Source: Rhodococcoides trifolii
Lineage (GTDB): Bacteria; Actinomycetota; Actinomycetes; Mycobacteriales; Mycobacteriaceae
Length of the DNA stretch: 64,000 nucleotides
Direction: 5' to 3'
NCBI RefSeq assembly: GCF_014635345.1
Contig: NZ_BMCU01000005.1
Coordinates: 62,001-126,000, forward strand
Shown here: positions 9,548 to 18,344 of the stretch, piece by piece
How positions within the stretch are numbered: the first letter of the stretch is position 1
Layout of the letters: every line of letters starts with the position of its first letter
Notes under the pieces: model-generated
What the model was told of the DNA's origin: nothing
Databases searched by the model: none
The model's input: the letters and a program-made list of their open reading frames with translations, nothing else
Position numbers and translations under genes: made by a program

Positions 9548-10267
9548 GTGGGCGTCCCGGCGTCGGCGATCTGGTACGTCGACGCATCCGATCCAGCTGC
9601 CGTGCTCCGATCCGGCGGACCGAGTGACCTGGACGCCGCCGCGGCGATCGCCCGGCAGCTCTACCCGGGTCTGGAACCAAAATCCGTCGGAACGGCGCCG
9701 ATCAGCGCCTTCGCCGCGGTGACCACACCACGCCGAGTTCTCGTCGGGTGTTTTCCCGGCGTCACCGTCGTCTGTTCGGCCGAGTCCGCCGTCGTGCAGC
9801 CGTCGACCCTGTCCGAGCAGTGGGTAAGCCGAGTTCGGGCGGAACGCACGTACCTCTTGGCTGCGGAAGCGGAATTCGCGTGGGGAGCGTTTGCCGAGTG
9901 GCACGGTGGGGTGCTGCGGCGCTCGTTCAGCGCCGCTCCGTCCTACATTCACGAGGACGAGGGGCTCCCGGGTCCGTGGGAGCGTCCGTTCTGGGCCGGT
10001 GAACACCCCATGCAGTACCCCGACGGGGTCATGCCCGACCCGCAGGCGTTGCCGTTCCATCCTCAGGAGTTCGCGGACAGCGCGAGCGCACACTGGTTGG
10101 GCGTGCGCATGATCGGCGCAGCACACGAGGGTGAGATCGATCCGCTCTCGGTGTTGTTGTGCGACTTCATGATGCGCGACCCCAGCGAGTCGATGCCGCA
10201 GCCGTCGGCACCCGCTCCCGAGCCGAGGAAAGTCAAGCGCGGACTGTTTCGGCGCAAGGTCTCCTGA
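9548..10267 (+). CDS. DUF6928 family protein
   Basis: A 239-residue cytoplasmic protein of unknown function. It begins with AIWYVDASDPAAVLRSGG and contains GCFPGVTVVCS, RRSFSAAP, ERPFWAGEHP and LPFHPQEF, blocks I recognise from the DUF6928 family of actinobacteria. The last 25 residues are Pro then Lys/Arg-rich. GTG 9548 lies about 7 bases after GAGGGGCG. It follows sepH by 46 bases on the same strand and may be cotranscribed, but no functional link to division is known to me. Confidence 0.75.
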   Translation: MGVPASAIWYVDASDPAAVLRSGGPSDLDAAAAIARQLYPGLEPKSVGTAPISAFAAVTTPRRVLVGCFPGVTVVCSAESAVVQPSTLSEQWVSRVRAERTYLLAAEAEFAWGAFAEWHGGVLRRSFSAAPSYIHEDEGLPGPWERPFWAGEHPMQYPDGVMPDPQALPFHPQEFADSASAHWLGVRMIGAAHEGEIDPLSVLLCDFMMRDPSESMPQPSAPAPEPRKVKRGLFRRKVS

Positions 10268-10278
10268 CGTAGAAGGCC

Positions 10279-10548
10279 TCAGAGCACGTCGGCAAGCACG
10301 ACGACGACTCCGACCGCGGCGCCCACCGTCGCTCCCGGAATCACCCACCGCCACACCGGTCTCCGCCGGTACCGCATCAGAGTGGGTGCGGCACCGGCGA
10401 TCACCACCACCAGCACGATCACCGCGAACACGACGCTGATCATGCTCAACACCAGCCCCATCGACATGATCAGTGCACCGACCAGAACCGCAGCCAGTGC
10501 CGCACAGAACATTCCGGCGAACCACGGGGTGTCCTCGGAGTCGGTCAT
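10279..10548 (-). CDS. small membrane protein, DUF2537-like
   Basis: An 89-residue protein with three hydrophobic segments (about 10-32, 34-52, 66-87) separated by a short basic loop (MRYRRRPVWRW). The pattern, including TPW near the start and PVWRWxxxGAxVG near the end, resembles the actinobacterial DUF2537 family, which lies next to a SpoU methyltransferase in mycobacteria as well. Its ATG directly abuts the stop codon of the upstream methyltransferase gene, so the two are probably one operon. Function unknown. Confidence 0.7.
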   Translation of the reverse strand: MTDSEDTPWFAGMFCAALAAVLVGALIMSMGLVLSMISVVFAVIVLVVVIAGAAPTLMRYRRRPVWRWVIPGATVGAAVGVVVVLADVL

Positions 10549-11349
10549 CTACACCCGCACTCGTTCGTAGAACGCCATCGCCGCCGCAGTCGCCACGTTG
10601 AGCGAATCCGTTCCCGGCGCCATCGGGATACGAGCTCGAATGTCGGTGGCGCGCATCGCGTGTTCGGTGAGGCCGGGCCCTTCGGCACCGAGAAGAACGG
10701 CAACCTTGTCCCCTGTCATCGCCTCGGCCAGCGGGACGGCCGACGGATTCGGCGTCAACGAGATCAGCTGAAAACCTCTGTCCCGCAACCGGCTCAGCCC
10801 GCGAGGCCAATCCGGAACCGACGCGAACGGAACCCGCAGCACGTGGCCCATCGACACTCGCACGGCTCGCCGGTACAGCGGATCGGCACACGCACCACCG
10901 AACAGCACTGCGTCGACACCCAACCCGGCAGCATTGCGGAACATCGAGCCCAGGTTCTCGTGGTCGTTGACTCCTTCGAGGACCGCGACGGTTCGGGCTC
11001 CGGCGAGAACGTCGTCGAGCTCGAGGGCGGGCGGCCGCGCGGCGGCCGCGAGCACACCACGGTTGAGGTGGAACCCGACCACTGCGGCCATCACGTCGGC
11101 GGTGGTCCGGTAGAACGGAACGTCGACGGCGTCGAGGTCGTCCTGCAGTTCGGACAGGCGCCGGTCCACCCCGAGCAGTGCCGTCGCCCTGAAGCGGGAA
11201 TGCAGGAGTCGTTGCGCCACCAGAACGCCCTCGGCAATGACCAGGCCTTTTCCCTCCGGCAGATCCGGGCGCCGGTCCGACGAGTTGAGGTCTCGGAAGT
11301 CGTCGAGCCGAGGGTCGGCGGGATCGGTGATGTCCAGGACTCGTACCAC
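10549..11349 (-). CDS. TrmH/SpoU family RNA 2'-O-methyltransferase
   Basis: A SPOUT-fold methyltransferase of about 266 residues from GTG 11349. An N-terminal substrate-binding part (KGLVIAEGVLVAQRLL) is followed by the SPOUT motifs: VLEGVNDHENLGSMFRNAAGLG (motif 1), VAVLLGAEGPGL (motif 2) and the IPMAPGTDSLNVATAAAMAFYE SAM-binding knot (motif 3). It methylates ribose in rRNA or tRNA; the exact site is unknown. The frame also allows ATG 11388, but family members begin near the xxVxDxxDPADPRLDD segment, so GTG 11349 is more likely. It is divergent from the Eis-like gene. Confidence 0.85.
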   Translation of the reverse strand: MVRVLDITDPADPRLDDFRDLNSSDRRPDLPEGKGLVIAEGVLVAQRLLHSRFRATALLGVDRRLSELQDDLDAVDVPFYRTTADVMAAVVGFHLNRGVLAAAARPPALELDDVLAGARTVAVLEGVNDHENLGSMFRNAAGLGVDAVLFGGACADPLYRRAVRVSMGHVLRVPFASVPDWPRGLSRLRDRGFQLISLTPNPSAVPLAEAMTGDKVAVLLGAEGPGLTEHAMRATDIRARIPMAPGTDSLNVATAAAMAFYERVRV

Positions 11350-11393
11350 CGACTCATTCTCGCAGGACGACAGGTGTGAAAAGCTCATGGGTG

Positions 11394-12641
11394 ATGAGTA
11401 CCGATCAGAACACCCGAGCGGCCTCCGGCCTTCCCGCGAGCGAGATCACGATCAGACCCGCCACCGACGACGACTGGGACGCCATCGCGCTCCTCGACGC
11501 GCACGCGTTCGGTGAGCATCAGAACGCCCAGGACCTCGCCGAGACGAAGCTTCTCACCGACTCCTCGGAGATCGTGCTGGCGTGCGACGGCGATCTCGCG
11601 GTGGGTGTGACCATGCACTTCCCGATGCACGTGACCGTTCCCGGTGGCACCTCGCTGGCGGCGACGGGCGTCTCGTGGGTGTCGGTGGCGCCGACTCATC
11701 GCCGTCGCGGCATTCTGCGAAAGATGTTCACGCAGCAGCACACTCACTTCGAGGAAGCCGGCACGCCGTTGTCGGTACTGACTGCCAGCGAAGCCACCAT
11801 CTACGAGCGATTCGGGTACGGAGCAGCCACCGCGGGCGTCGCCGTCGCCCTCGATCGCCGGTTCGCTCGCTTCCACCCCGATGCGCCCTCCGCCGACGGA
11901 ACGCGTCTGGTCGAGAGCGCCACCGCACAGCAGTTGCTGCCCGAGATCTATCGCCGGTGGCAGGCGATCACCCCCGGCGCTCAGCCCATGCCGCCGGTGC
12001 GGTGGGAACGGTTCTTCGCCGATCGAGAGAACAGCCGCGACGGTTTCAGCCCGCTCTTCTTCGTCGTCCACGCCGACGGGTACGTCGCCTACCGCCGGGG
12101 CGAGCGCGTGGGCACGGCCGGGGCGCAGGAGGCGCGCGTCGTCGATTTCGTCGCCGTCACCGACGAGGCACGCTCGGCACTCTGGCAGGTGCTGTGCGGC
12201 ATCGACCTGGTGGACAACATCGAAGTCACCCTGCCGCCCGGAGACCCGCTGTTCACGCTGCTCACCGATCGGCGCGCCCCCGCCATCCAGGGTGTCAAAG
12301 ACGGTTTGTGGGTGCGGCTGATGGATGTGCCCGTCGCGCTCGAAGCCCGTACCTACGCCATCGACACGGACCTGGTTCTGCAGATCGACGACCCGTTCCT
12401 GAGCGCCGGCGGCCGCTTCCGTCTGCGCGTGAGCGGCGGCCGCGCCGAGGTGACCCGTACCGACGCCGAGCCCGACGTCACGACGGCGATCTCGGTTCTG
12501 GGCAGCATGTACCTCGGCGCGCACCGGGCTCGGCAGTTCGCCTCGGCCGGGCGAGTCGTCGCGACCAGCGACACGGCTCTGCACGAGTTCGATCTGGCCT
12601 TCTCCACGGAACGCCAACCCGAGATCGGGTGGTTCTTCTAA
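11394..12641 (+). CDS. GNAT acetyltransferase, Eis-like
   Basis: A 415-residue protein with the three-part layout of the Eis (enhanced intracellular survival) family. There is an N-terminal GNAT domain with the acetyl-CoA loop SVAPTHRRRGILRKM (about 104-118), a second GNAT-like domain, and a C-terminal SCP2-like domain ending in a short aromatic tail (EIGWFF). The terminal carboxylate acts as catalytic base in Eis enzymes, which acetylate lysines or aminoglycosides at several positions. Residues 8-14 (RAASGLPA) are encoded by repeat copy B. The 3' end overlaps the convergent MFS gene by 4 bases. Confidence 0.85.
   Translation: MSTDQNTRAASGLPASEITIRPATDDDWDAIALLDAHAFGEHQNAQDLAETKLLTDSSEIVLACDGDLAVGVTMHFPMHVTVPGGTSLAATGVSWVSVAPTHRRRGILRKMFTQQHTHFEEAGTPLSVLTASEATIYERFGYGAATAGVAVALDRRFARFHPDAPSADGTRLVESATAQQLLPEIYRRWQAITPGAQPMPPVRWERFFADRENSRDGFSPLFFVVHADGYVAYRRGERVGTAGAQEARVVDFVAVTDEARSALWQVLCGIDLVDNIEVTLPPGDPLFTLLTDRRAPAIQGVKDGLWVRLMDVPVALEARTYAIDTDLVLQIDDPFLSAGGRFRLRVSGGRAEVTRTDAEPDVTTAISVLGSMYLGAHRARQFASAGRVVATSDTALHEFDLAFSTERQPEIGWFF
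11418..11436 (+). repeat. interspersed GC-rich repeat, copy B (inside the Eis-like gene)
   Basis: The core GGCCTCCGGCC (11420-11430) is followed by TTCCCG, identical over 17 bases to the tandem copies at 32094-32147. It is read in frame as ASGLPA in the N-terminus of the acetyltransferase, the same peptide that copy A would encode in the extended CPBP frame. Confidence 0.6.
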
Positions 12642-13879
12642 CCCGAGCGGGCCAGTACTGCCTGCGCTCCGAGGTAGCGCCGACAGGCGGCGTAGGCGCA
12701 CAGGGCAGCAATCAGCGACACCACTCCGCCGATCACCAGCGGCGCCCGCGGGTCCACGACGTCGGCCAGTTTGCCCAGTAACGGGCTGCCGATCGGGGTG
12801 CCGCCGAGGAAGCAGAGCATGTAGATGCCCATCACTCGTCCTCGCATGTCCGACGGGACGGAGGCCTGCACGATGTTCATCGCCGCCATCGTGACGGTCA
12901 GCTGGACCGCCCCCGTGGGAATCAACACCAGCGCTACACCGACGAACGAGGGCATCAGCCCGGCAACGGTTTCGAGTAGTCCGAAGGCGACCGCCGAGTA
13001 GACGAACAACTTCATGCCCGCGGGCCCGCGGCGCCGTGCAGCCAGAGTCGCCCCCAGCAAGGTGCCCACCGCGAGCACCGTCGTCAGCAGGCCGTACGCG
13101 TCGGCGCCCTTGTCGAACCCGTTGCGTGCCAACACCGACAGGCTCAGTGGGAAGTTGATGCCGAAGGTCGACACCACGAACACCGTCGCAAGCAGCACGC
13201 GAAGATCGCCGCGGCTCCACACATAGCGGAAACCCGCGCGCACTTGCCCTTTGGCGCGTTCGGCGCGTTCGACAGTGAAGAGTTCGCTGCTACGCATCGC
13301 CGCCAGCGCCCCCAGTACGGCGGCGAACGACACCGCGTTGATCAGGAACACCCACCCCGTTCCGACGACGGTGATCAACACGCCTGCAATGGCCGGGCCG
13401 ATGATGCGTGCAGTGTTGAACGTCATCGAGTTCAGACCGATCGCGTTCGACAACTTCTCTTTGCCCACCATCTCGATGGTGAAGGACTGACGAATCGGAG
13501 AGTCGATGGCGGTCGAACACCCGAGCAGCAGCGCGATGACGTAGACGTGCCACAACTCGACGATGTTTCCCACGTCGAGAAGGCCGAGGATCAGGCCGAA
13601 CATCGCTGCCGCGGCCTGCGTACCCATCAGAAGTTTTCGCTTGTCGTACCTGTCGGCAAGCACACCACCCCATACCGAGAGGAACAGGGTGGGCCCGAAC
13701 TGCAGGGCCATGACGATACCGACGGCAAGACCGTTGCCACCGGAAAGCGTGAGTACCAACCAGTCCTGCGCGACGCGTTGCATCCACGTCCCGATCTGCG
13801 AGACGATCTGGCCGGACGCCCAGAGTCGGTAGTTACGGCCGTGAAGGGCGTCGAACAACGAGGGTCGTCCGGGGCTCAC
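12638..13879 (-). CDS. MFS transporter (DHA3-type drug exporter)
   Basis: A 413-residue membrane protein with the N-terminal block FDALHGRNYRLWASGQIVSQIGTWMQ and the MFS loop GGVLADRYDKRKLL typical of MFS_3-type exporters. PSDMRGRVMGIYM marks the C-terminal half. It starts at GTG 13879. A MarR regulator gene lies 48 bases upstream on the same strand, so the pair is probably a MarR-controlled efflux operon. The intervening bases include AGTACTTAGTTAC-like sequence that could be an operator, but I cannot establish it. Confidence 0.87.
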   Translation of the reverse strand: MSPGRPSLFDALHGRNYRLWASGQIVSQIGTWMQRVAQDWLVLTLSGGNGLAVGIVMALQFGPTLFLSVWGGVLADRYDKRKLLMGTQAAAAMFGLILGLLDVGNIVELWHVYVIALLLGCSTAIDSPIRQSFTIEMVGKEKLSNAIGLNSMTFNTARIIGPAIAGVLITVVGTGWVFLINAVSFAAVLGALAAMRSSELFTVERAERAKGQVRAGFRYVWSRGDLRVLLATVFVVSTFGINFPLSLSVLARNGFDKGADAYGLLTTVLAVGTLLGATLAARRRGPAGMKLFVYSAVAFGLLETVAGLMPSFVGVALVLIPTGAVQLTVTMAAMNIVQASVPSDMRGRVMGIYMLCFLGGTPIGSPLLGKLADVVDPRAPLVIGGVVSLIAALCAYAACRRYLGAQAVLARSG

Positions 13880-13927
13880 GGGGCATCACACACAAGTACT
13901 AAGTTACGCTCACGATCTGCGCGTCAA

Positions 13928-14359
13928 CTACTCGCTCTTGCTGACGATCGCGGTCATGATGTCGACGGCCTCGCGCAGGACGGCCAGCTTCTCGGGGTCC
14001 AGCACACGCAGCTGCTCGGTCAGCCAGACCTCGCGCGCGTGGGTCTCGTCGTCGATGATCGCCTGGCCCGACTCGGACAGCGACACGATGATCTGTCGGC
14101 CGTCCGTCGGATGCGGAACGCGCTTGACCAGTCCGAGATCCCCGAGCGACGCGACCACACGGGTCATGGACGGCGGTTGCACTCGCTCGCGAGCAGCCAG
14201 CGAGCCCGGCGTCATGGAGCCTTCACGCGCCAGGGTGGCCAATGCGGACAGCTGCGTCAGGCTCACCTGACTCTCGGAGCGACGACCACGGAGGTGTCTG
14301 CCGAGACGCACAGTTGCCAATGCGAGATCGCCGGCAAGGGTGCGCAGTTCCTGAGTCAC
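13928..14359 (-). CDS. MarR family transcriptional regulator
   Basis: A winged-helix regulator of about 143 residues. The DNA-binding domain (about 35-95) reads SLTQLSALATLAREGSMTPGSLAARERVQPPSMTRVVASLGDLGLVKRVPHPTDGRQ in sequence order, with the wing DGRQIIVSLS. The helices at both ends form the dimer interface. GTG 14359 and GTG 14377 are both possible starts; neither has a clear ribosome site, so the mRNA may be leaderless. It occupies the position of the M. tuberculosis MarR gene Rv0880 relative to the RNA methyltransferase, and probably controls the MFS gene downstream. Confidence 0.85.
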   Translation of the reverse strand: MTQELRTLAGDLALATVRLGRHLRGRRSESQVSLTQLSALATLAREGSMTPGSLAARERVQPPSMTRVVASLGDLGLVKRVPHPTDGRQIIVSLSESGQAIIDDETHAREVWLTEQLRVLDPEKLAVLREAVDIMTAIVSKSE

Positions 14360-14489
14360 AGGCAGAGGATACGTCACAGTTCGGTTAACGGCGCTGGGTC
14401 GGGGTTCACAGTTTGTTTTCCTTACGCGCAGCCGTCGTTCGTGTGGCCGAACACACCTGACCGGCCGTGATGCGGGTAGCGTTCCGCAA

Positions 14490-14747
14490 ATGTCGGATCC
14501 TGATCCCGGGCAACAGCTCCCGTCGATTCCTGCCCGATGGAGTGAGCCGTCCACGGTCATCGCGGGCGGAATCGCGGTGTGGGTGATCGCCACGATCGTC
14601 GTACTGGTCGGCGGAGACCGTTGGTCCTCTGCGCTGCCGACGTGCTGGACGGGCATTGCCGTCGGATGTCTCGGGTTCGCGTTGTTCGCCGCGCAGCGCC
14701 GGTCGGCTCGACGCGGAGACAAGGGTGCTCAACGCGGTCTCGTCTGA
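14490..14747 (+). CDS. DUF2530 small membrane protein
   Basis: An 85-residue protein with a Pro-rich N-terminus and two hydrophobic segments (about 22-41 and 52-66). It ends in the basic tail QRRSARRGDKGAQRGL that is characteristic of DUF2530. Function unknown; probably an inner-membrane protein. It is divergent from the MarR gene, a neighbourhood it also keeps in other Corynebacteriales. Confidence 0.78.
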   Translation: MSDPDPGQQLPSIPARWSEPSTVIAGGIAVWVIATIVVLVGGDRWSSALPTCWTGIAVGCLGFALFAAQRRSARRGDKGAQRGLV

Positions 14748-14889
14748 CTCTCCAGATCCGACTCTCGACTGTGTGATCTGGGCCTCTGACGTGCGCGAAC
14801 TCACCCCTGCGCAGGTTGAGTAACACAACCGTAACGTGGACAATCAGTTATGTCAGTTACCAACCAACAAGTGCTTTGAGGTACCAGAA

Positions 14890-15024
14890 GTGAAGTTCGT
14901 CGAAAGTTTCATCGCCCGCCGCCGCAACAGCCGTTCGCTGCGCGAGCTCTATGCACGTGCCAACGCGGTCAGCAGCCCCGCGATGCGTGACGAGTTGCTC
15001 GTCATCGCTCAGCGCGATCACTGA
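14890..15024 (+). CDS. small basic protein of 44 residues, function unknown
   Basis: Starts at GTG 14890, 8 bases after GAGG (14878-14881), and encodes KFVESFIARRRNSRSLREL followed by a segment ending MRDELLVIAQRDH. The composition is Arg-rich and helical, with no signal or membrane segment. The good ribosome site and compact amphipathic sequence suggest a real gene. The frame stays open back to ATG 14836, but that start lacks a ribosome site. Its 3' end overlaps the convergent PAP2 gene by 7 bases. Confidence 0.6.
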   Translation: MKFVESFIARRRNSRSLRELYARANAVSSPAMRDELLVIAQRDH

Positions 15025-15584
15025 GCCGTTACCACTCGATCCTGTAGCCGCTGAACGATCCACCGCCGCACGGCGGTCATCACCAGCACGGAACACGCGA
15101 CGCCGAGGGCCCAGCCGGCGAAGACGTCCGTGAACCAGTGCGCCGCCAGGTAGATCCGCGACACGCCGATCGCCACGGTGACCAGTCCGAGGAGAACTCC
15201 GGACAGGAGAACCGTGGCCCGGCGTGCCCCACTGGTGGCAATCAGCACGAACACCGCAGTCACGAACGCAGCCGAGACCATCGCATGTCCGGACGGAAAA
15301 GAATATGTCGCAATGTCGACGATCCGCTCGGGCTGTGGTGGTCTCTGTCGTCGCACCACGAACTTGATCGCGTTCATGATCAGCCACGACGCGAACACCG
15401 CGATCACGACCGCCGCGGCGTCGCCCCGTCGTCGTAGCCGCCACAGTGCCGCGGCCACGACCACCGTGAGAACCGCCATCACCGCGGTGTTGCCCGCCGT
15501 CGTGATCACCGTGAACACGTCAGTGAGCGCCGGGGACCGATGATCGACGACCCAGTTCAGAACGCCTCGATCCACCTGCGTCAT
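15018..15584 (-). CDS. PAP2 family phosphatase (membrane)
   Basis: A 188-residue integral membrane phosphatase with all three PAP2 active-site motifs: KFVVRRQRPP (KX6RP), PSGHA, and SRIYLAAHWFTD (SRX5HX3D), separated by hydrophobic helices. Such enzymes dephosphorylate lipid phosphates, including undecaprenyl or phosphatidic acid substrates, on the outer face of the membrane. ATG 15584 overlaps the stop codon of the Hsp90-like ATPase gene by 4 bases (ATGA), so it is the last gene of the DUF3027-ATPase-PAP2 operon. Confidence 0.9.
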   Translation of the reverse strand: MTQVDRGVLNWVVDHRSPALTDVFTVITTAGNTAVMAVLTVVVAAALWRLRRRGDAAAVVIAVFASWLIMNAIKFVVRRQRPPQPERIVDIATYSFPSGHAMVSAAFVTAVFVLIATSGARRATVLLSGVLLGLVTVAIGVSRIYLAAHWFTDVFAGWALGVACSVLVMTAVRRWIVQRLQDRVVTAQ

Positions 15585-18268
15585 CGCCACTCCCACCTTC
15601 TGCTCACGTGCACTCGACCGGCCTCCTCGACCCAGAACGGCACGCCTCGCTGACGACCGTCGTCGAGGCCGACCGTCAATTCCTCGTGCACACAGACGAT
15701 GTCGGACGGCAACCGCAGTCCGGACAGGACGCTCGCCACGGTCAGCGCGGGGTCCGACGCCGCCGGGGTGTCCACACCGACACTCGTGACCGTCGCCGCG
15801 ACGGCGCTCGACGCGGTCCGGCAGTCCAGGACGTCCGCCAACGCTTCCGCGGACTCCAACGCCCCGAGCACCATCACCGCGGGGTCGACCACCGACGCGA
15901 GCCACGCTCGGTCGAGAACCAGCGCGTCGTCCGGCGAGCACACCACGCCGGACACCGACCGCACCGCGGCCGGCGGTTCGATGTCCCCCACGTCCAACCG
16001 ACCCGACTCCACCGCCGCAGCGAGGGCGGCATGGGTCGCGACCGCCACCGCCGGTGACACCCGACGACGGTCGTCCGCCAGCCGGTCGAGCAGGGTCCGC
16101 GCGAGGTCGACGCCGTCGACGGTCTCCGGTGCGAGCAACGACGCCGTCCGATCGGCGTCGGGGTGCTCCAGCGGATCCAGCAGCCCCTCGAACACGACGT
16201 GCGCGGGGAGCCTGAGGGTCCCCAACCGCTGCCGGTCGATCCGCGCGTGCCGACGCAACCACCATGCCGTGTAGCCGAACCGGTCCGCCGCTGCCTCCGC
16301 CGTCTCCGGATCGTCCAGCAGAACCGTCAGTGCGGCCGGCCACGCATCCTCGTCGACGAGATCGAGATCGCGAACGGCCAGAAGGGAATCGGGCTCGTCC
16401 GGCAACGAGTCCCACCACGCCTCCTCGTCGTCGAGATCGTGATCCGGGCCGGTCGGAGCGTCCTCACGCACGACTGCGAACGTCCACCCCACCCCCACCG
16501 AACGCAACGCCGCTGCGCCGTAACGCTCCACGAGAGACGACGCGATCAGCCCGAAGGGCGAATCGGCCACGAGGACGGTAGCGAGCGGTGAATTCGGCAG
16601 CAGCAGTTCGTCTGCCGCACGAACCTCGCCGTCCGCATCCTCGAGGGGAAGCCGACCGAGCGTCGACGCAAGCGCCGTGCTACCCCCCAATCGCGTTGCG
16701 AGCGTGAGAACCTCGTCGACGAGTTCGTCGGTGACGTAGTCGTCGTCCTCCAGCAGCGCACCGAGCGCCGGGTCCGCCAACACGTCGGCAGCGCGCGCAT
16801 CCTGCGCGCCGAGCAGACTCAGAAGCGGGTGCACGGCTGCGGGGTGGATCACCCTCGCCCAGGACACGCGTCCGATCGGCTCGTCCCCCACGTCGCGCAG
16901 CACGATCGCCGTGCGCGGTCCGGTGACGGTGCGGCCGTCGGTCAGCGGAACCGGAAGTGCCGCAACCTCTTCCGCATGCACGCCATCACGGACCAGGGGT
17001 GCGAGCGCCTCGTACAGCGAACGCCACCACTCGGGATCACGGGCGACACCGGAAAGCATCTCGACCACCCGCGACAGTCCCAGAACATGCACACCCACGC
17101 TCGCGAGAAGTGACGTGTCGGACGGGTCCGCAAGATCGCCGATCACCAAACCCGGCACCACGTCGGACAGGATCTCGGACAACTCCGTGCTCGCGCCCGG
17201 CAGGACGGCCGCATCGGACGGACGAACGTCGTCCCCAACGACGGTCGGAACCCACGGACTCGACATCAGATCGCGCCCGACGAGTTCGCGGATCTCGGCG
17301 TCCACAGGACCCGTCGCGAGACCCAGCCGGGGGACCATCGACAGCCGCAGGGGCGGAGGGAACGTACGCACGACACCCGCGTACCCGGCCGCCACATCTC
17401 GCAGTGACGACCCCGGCAGGATCCGTCGGCGATCGGGTTGGAGGGGTACGTCCGTGACGAGAACGGCAGGGAGCGAAAGGGTTTCGTCGGATCGCGTCGG
17501 GGCGCGCAGCACGTCCTCGCGAACCGGGCGGGGGTATCCGTCGACGACGGGCATCAGCCACCGTGAGTGGTCGGTGCGCCCCTGCCACCACACGAGATCA
17601 CCGATGCGCACGTCCTCGAGTCCCGGCCGGCCGCCGGCCGCCCCGACCGCTGATCGGTTCGAGGTCGTGACCCTGCTGAAGACGTTGCCGCTCAACGTGA
17701 TCGACTCGACACCCTCCACCTCCAGAAGGAGGTCGATCACCTCGGACTCGAAGTCGGCGAGCAACCGCGTCAAGTCGACGTCGCCCCGCGCGGTCACCAC
17801 GACCTCGGAATCCCATCCCTCGGTGGGCGGCTCGGCTCCCGGCCACGGCAATCGAAGAACGGGGATGCCGGCCTCGGGCTCCGTGAGTCCGGCTACCGTC
17901 AGCGCCTGCCGTGTCCGGTCCGCTCCGAACACGACGGACCCTGTGCGGCTGCGAAATTCGATCTCGTCGCCGAGGGCTCGGGTCGCGGTGAAACCCACCC
18001 CGTAGCGACCGATGGCACCGTCGGACTTGTCGGAAGCACGCAGCGCAGCGAGTGCGGTCAGGCCGGAACGAGTCAGCGGCGCACCGACATTCGCAACGTG
18101 CAGGTGTCGTCCGTCGACCCACACCCTCACCCGGCCGGGCACTCCGGCACGGCCCGCGGCGTCGGCGGCGTTCTGCACCATCTCGGTCAGCACTCGATCG
18201 CGGTATCCCCCGCGTACGAGATCGGCTTCGGTGGCCGCATCCTCGCGCAGGCGGGTCGGAGACGACAC
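15581..18268 (-). CDS. sacsin N-terminal ATP-binding-like (Hsp90-type GHKL) protein
   Basis: An 895-residue protein if started at GTG 18268. Residues 10-120 form a GHKL ATPase pocket: LTEMVQNAADAA (N-box asparagine), then HVANVGAPLTRSG, ALRASDKSDGAIGRYGVGF (glycine-rich lid). The rest is long and Ala/Asp/Leu-rich with no recognised domain. Sacsin-like pockets resemble Hsp90 and suggest a chaperone role, but the bacterial function is unknown. The same frame stays open 39 codons upstream of GTG 18268 and encodes what looks like the family's usual N-terminus (DPFGTAALRASVLASW, 18316-18269). No ATG, GTG or TTG exists there; GTA stands at 18322-18320, where GTG would be expected. The frame runs into the DUF3027 stop (see findings). 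Confidence 0.85.
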   Translation of the reverse strand: MSSPTRLREDAATEADLVRGGYRDRVLTEMVQNAADAAGRAGVPGRVRVWVDGRHLHVANVGAPLTRSGLTALAALRASDKSDGAIGRYGVGFTATRALGDEIEFRSRTGSVVFGADRTRQALTVAGLTEPEAGIPVLRLPWPGAEPPTEGWDSEVVVTARGDVDLTRLLADFESEVIDLLLEVEGVESITLSGNVFSRVTTSNRSAVGAAGGRPGLEDVRIGDLVWWQGRTDHSRWLMPVVDGYPRPVREDVLRAPTRSDETLSLPAVLVTDVPLQPDRRRILPGSSLRDVAAGYAGVVRTFPPPLRLSMVPRLGLATGPVDAEIRELVGRDLMSSPWVPTVVGDDVRPSDAAVLPGASTELSEILSDVVPGLVIGDLADPSDTSLLASVGVHVLGLSRVVEMLSGVARDPEWWRSLYEALAPLVRDGVHAEEVAALPVPLTDGRTVTGPRTAIVLRDVGDEPIGRVSWARVIHPAAVHPLLSLLGAQDARAADVLADPALGALLEDDDYVTDELVDEVLTLATRLGGSTALASTLGRLPLEDADGEVRAADELLLPNSPLATVLVADSPFGLIASSLVERYGAAALRSVGVGWTFAVVREDAPTGPDHDLDDEEAWWDSLPDEPDSLLAVRDLDLVDEDAWPAALTVLLDDPETAEAAADRFGYTAWWLRRHARIDRQRLGTLRLPAHVVFEGLLDPLEHPDADRTASLLAPETVDGVDLARTLLDRLADDRRRVSPAVAVATHAALAAAVESGRLDVGDIEPPAAVRSVSGVVCSPDDALVLDRAWLASVVDPAVMVLGALESAEALADVLDCRTASSAVAATVTSVGVDTPAASDPALTVASVLSGLRLPSDIVCVHEELTVGLDDGRQRGVPFWVEEAGRVHVSRRWEWR

Positions 18269-18344
18269 CCACGACGCGAGGACCGACGCTCTGAGCGCGG
18301 CGGTCCCGAAGGGGTCCGCTACGAGGTCGACGGCGTCTGCGGAG

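Noticed and set aside
15581..18268. Histidine-kinase or MutL identity of the GHKL protein
   Set aside because: The N-box QNAADAA and the long C-terminal part without a HisKA or MutL C-terminal domain fit the sacsin-N/Hsp90-like group, not kinases or MutL.
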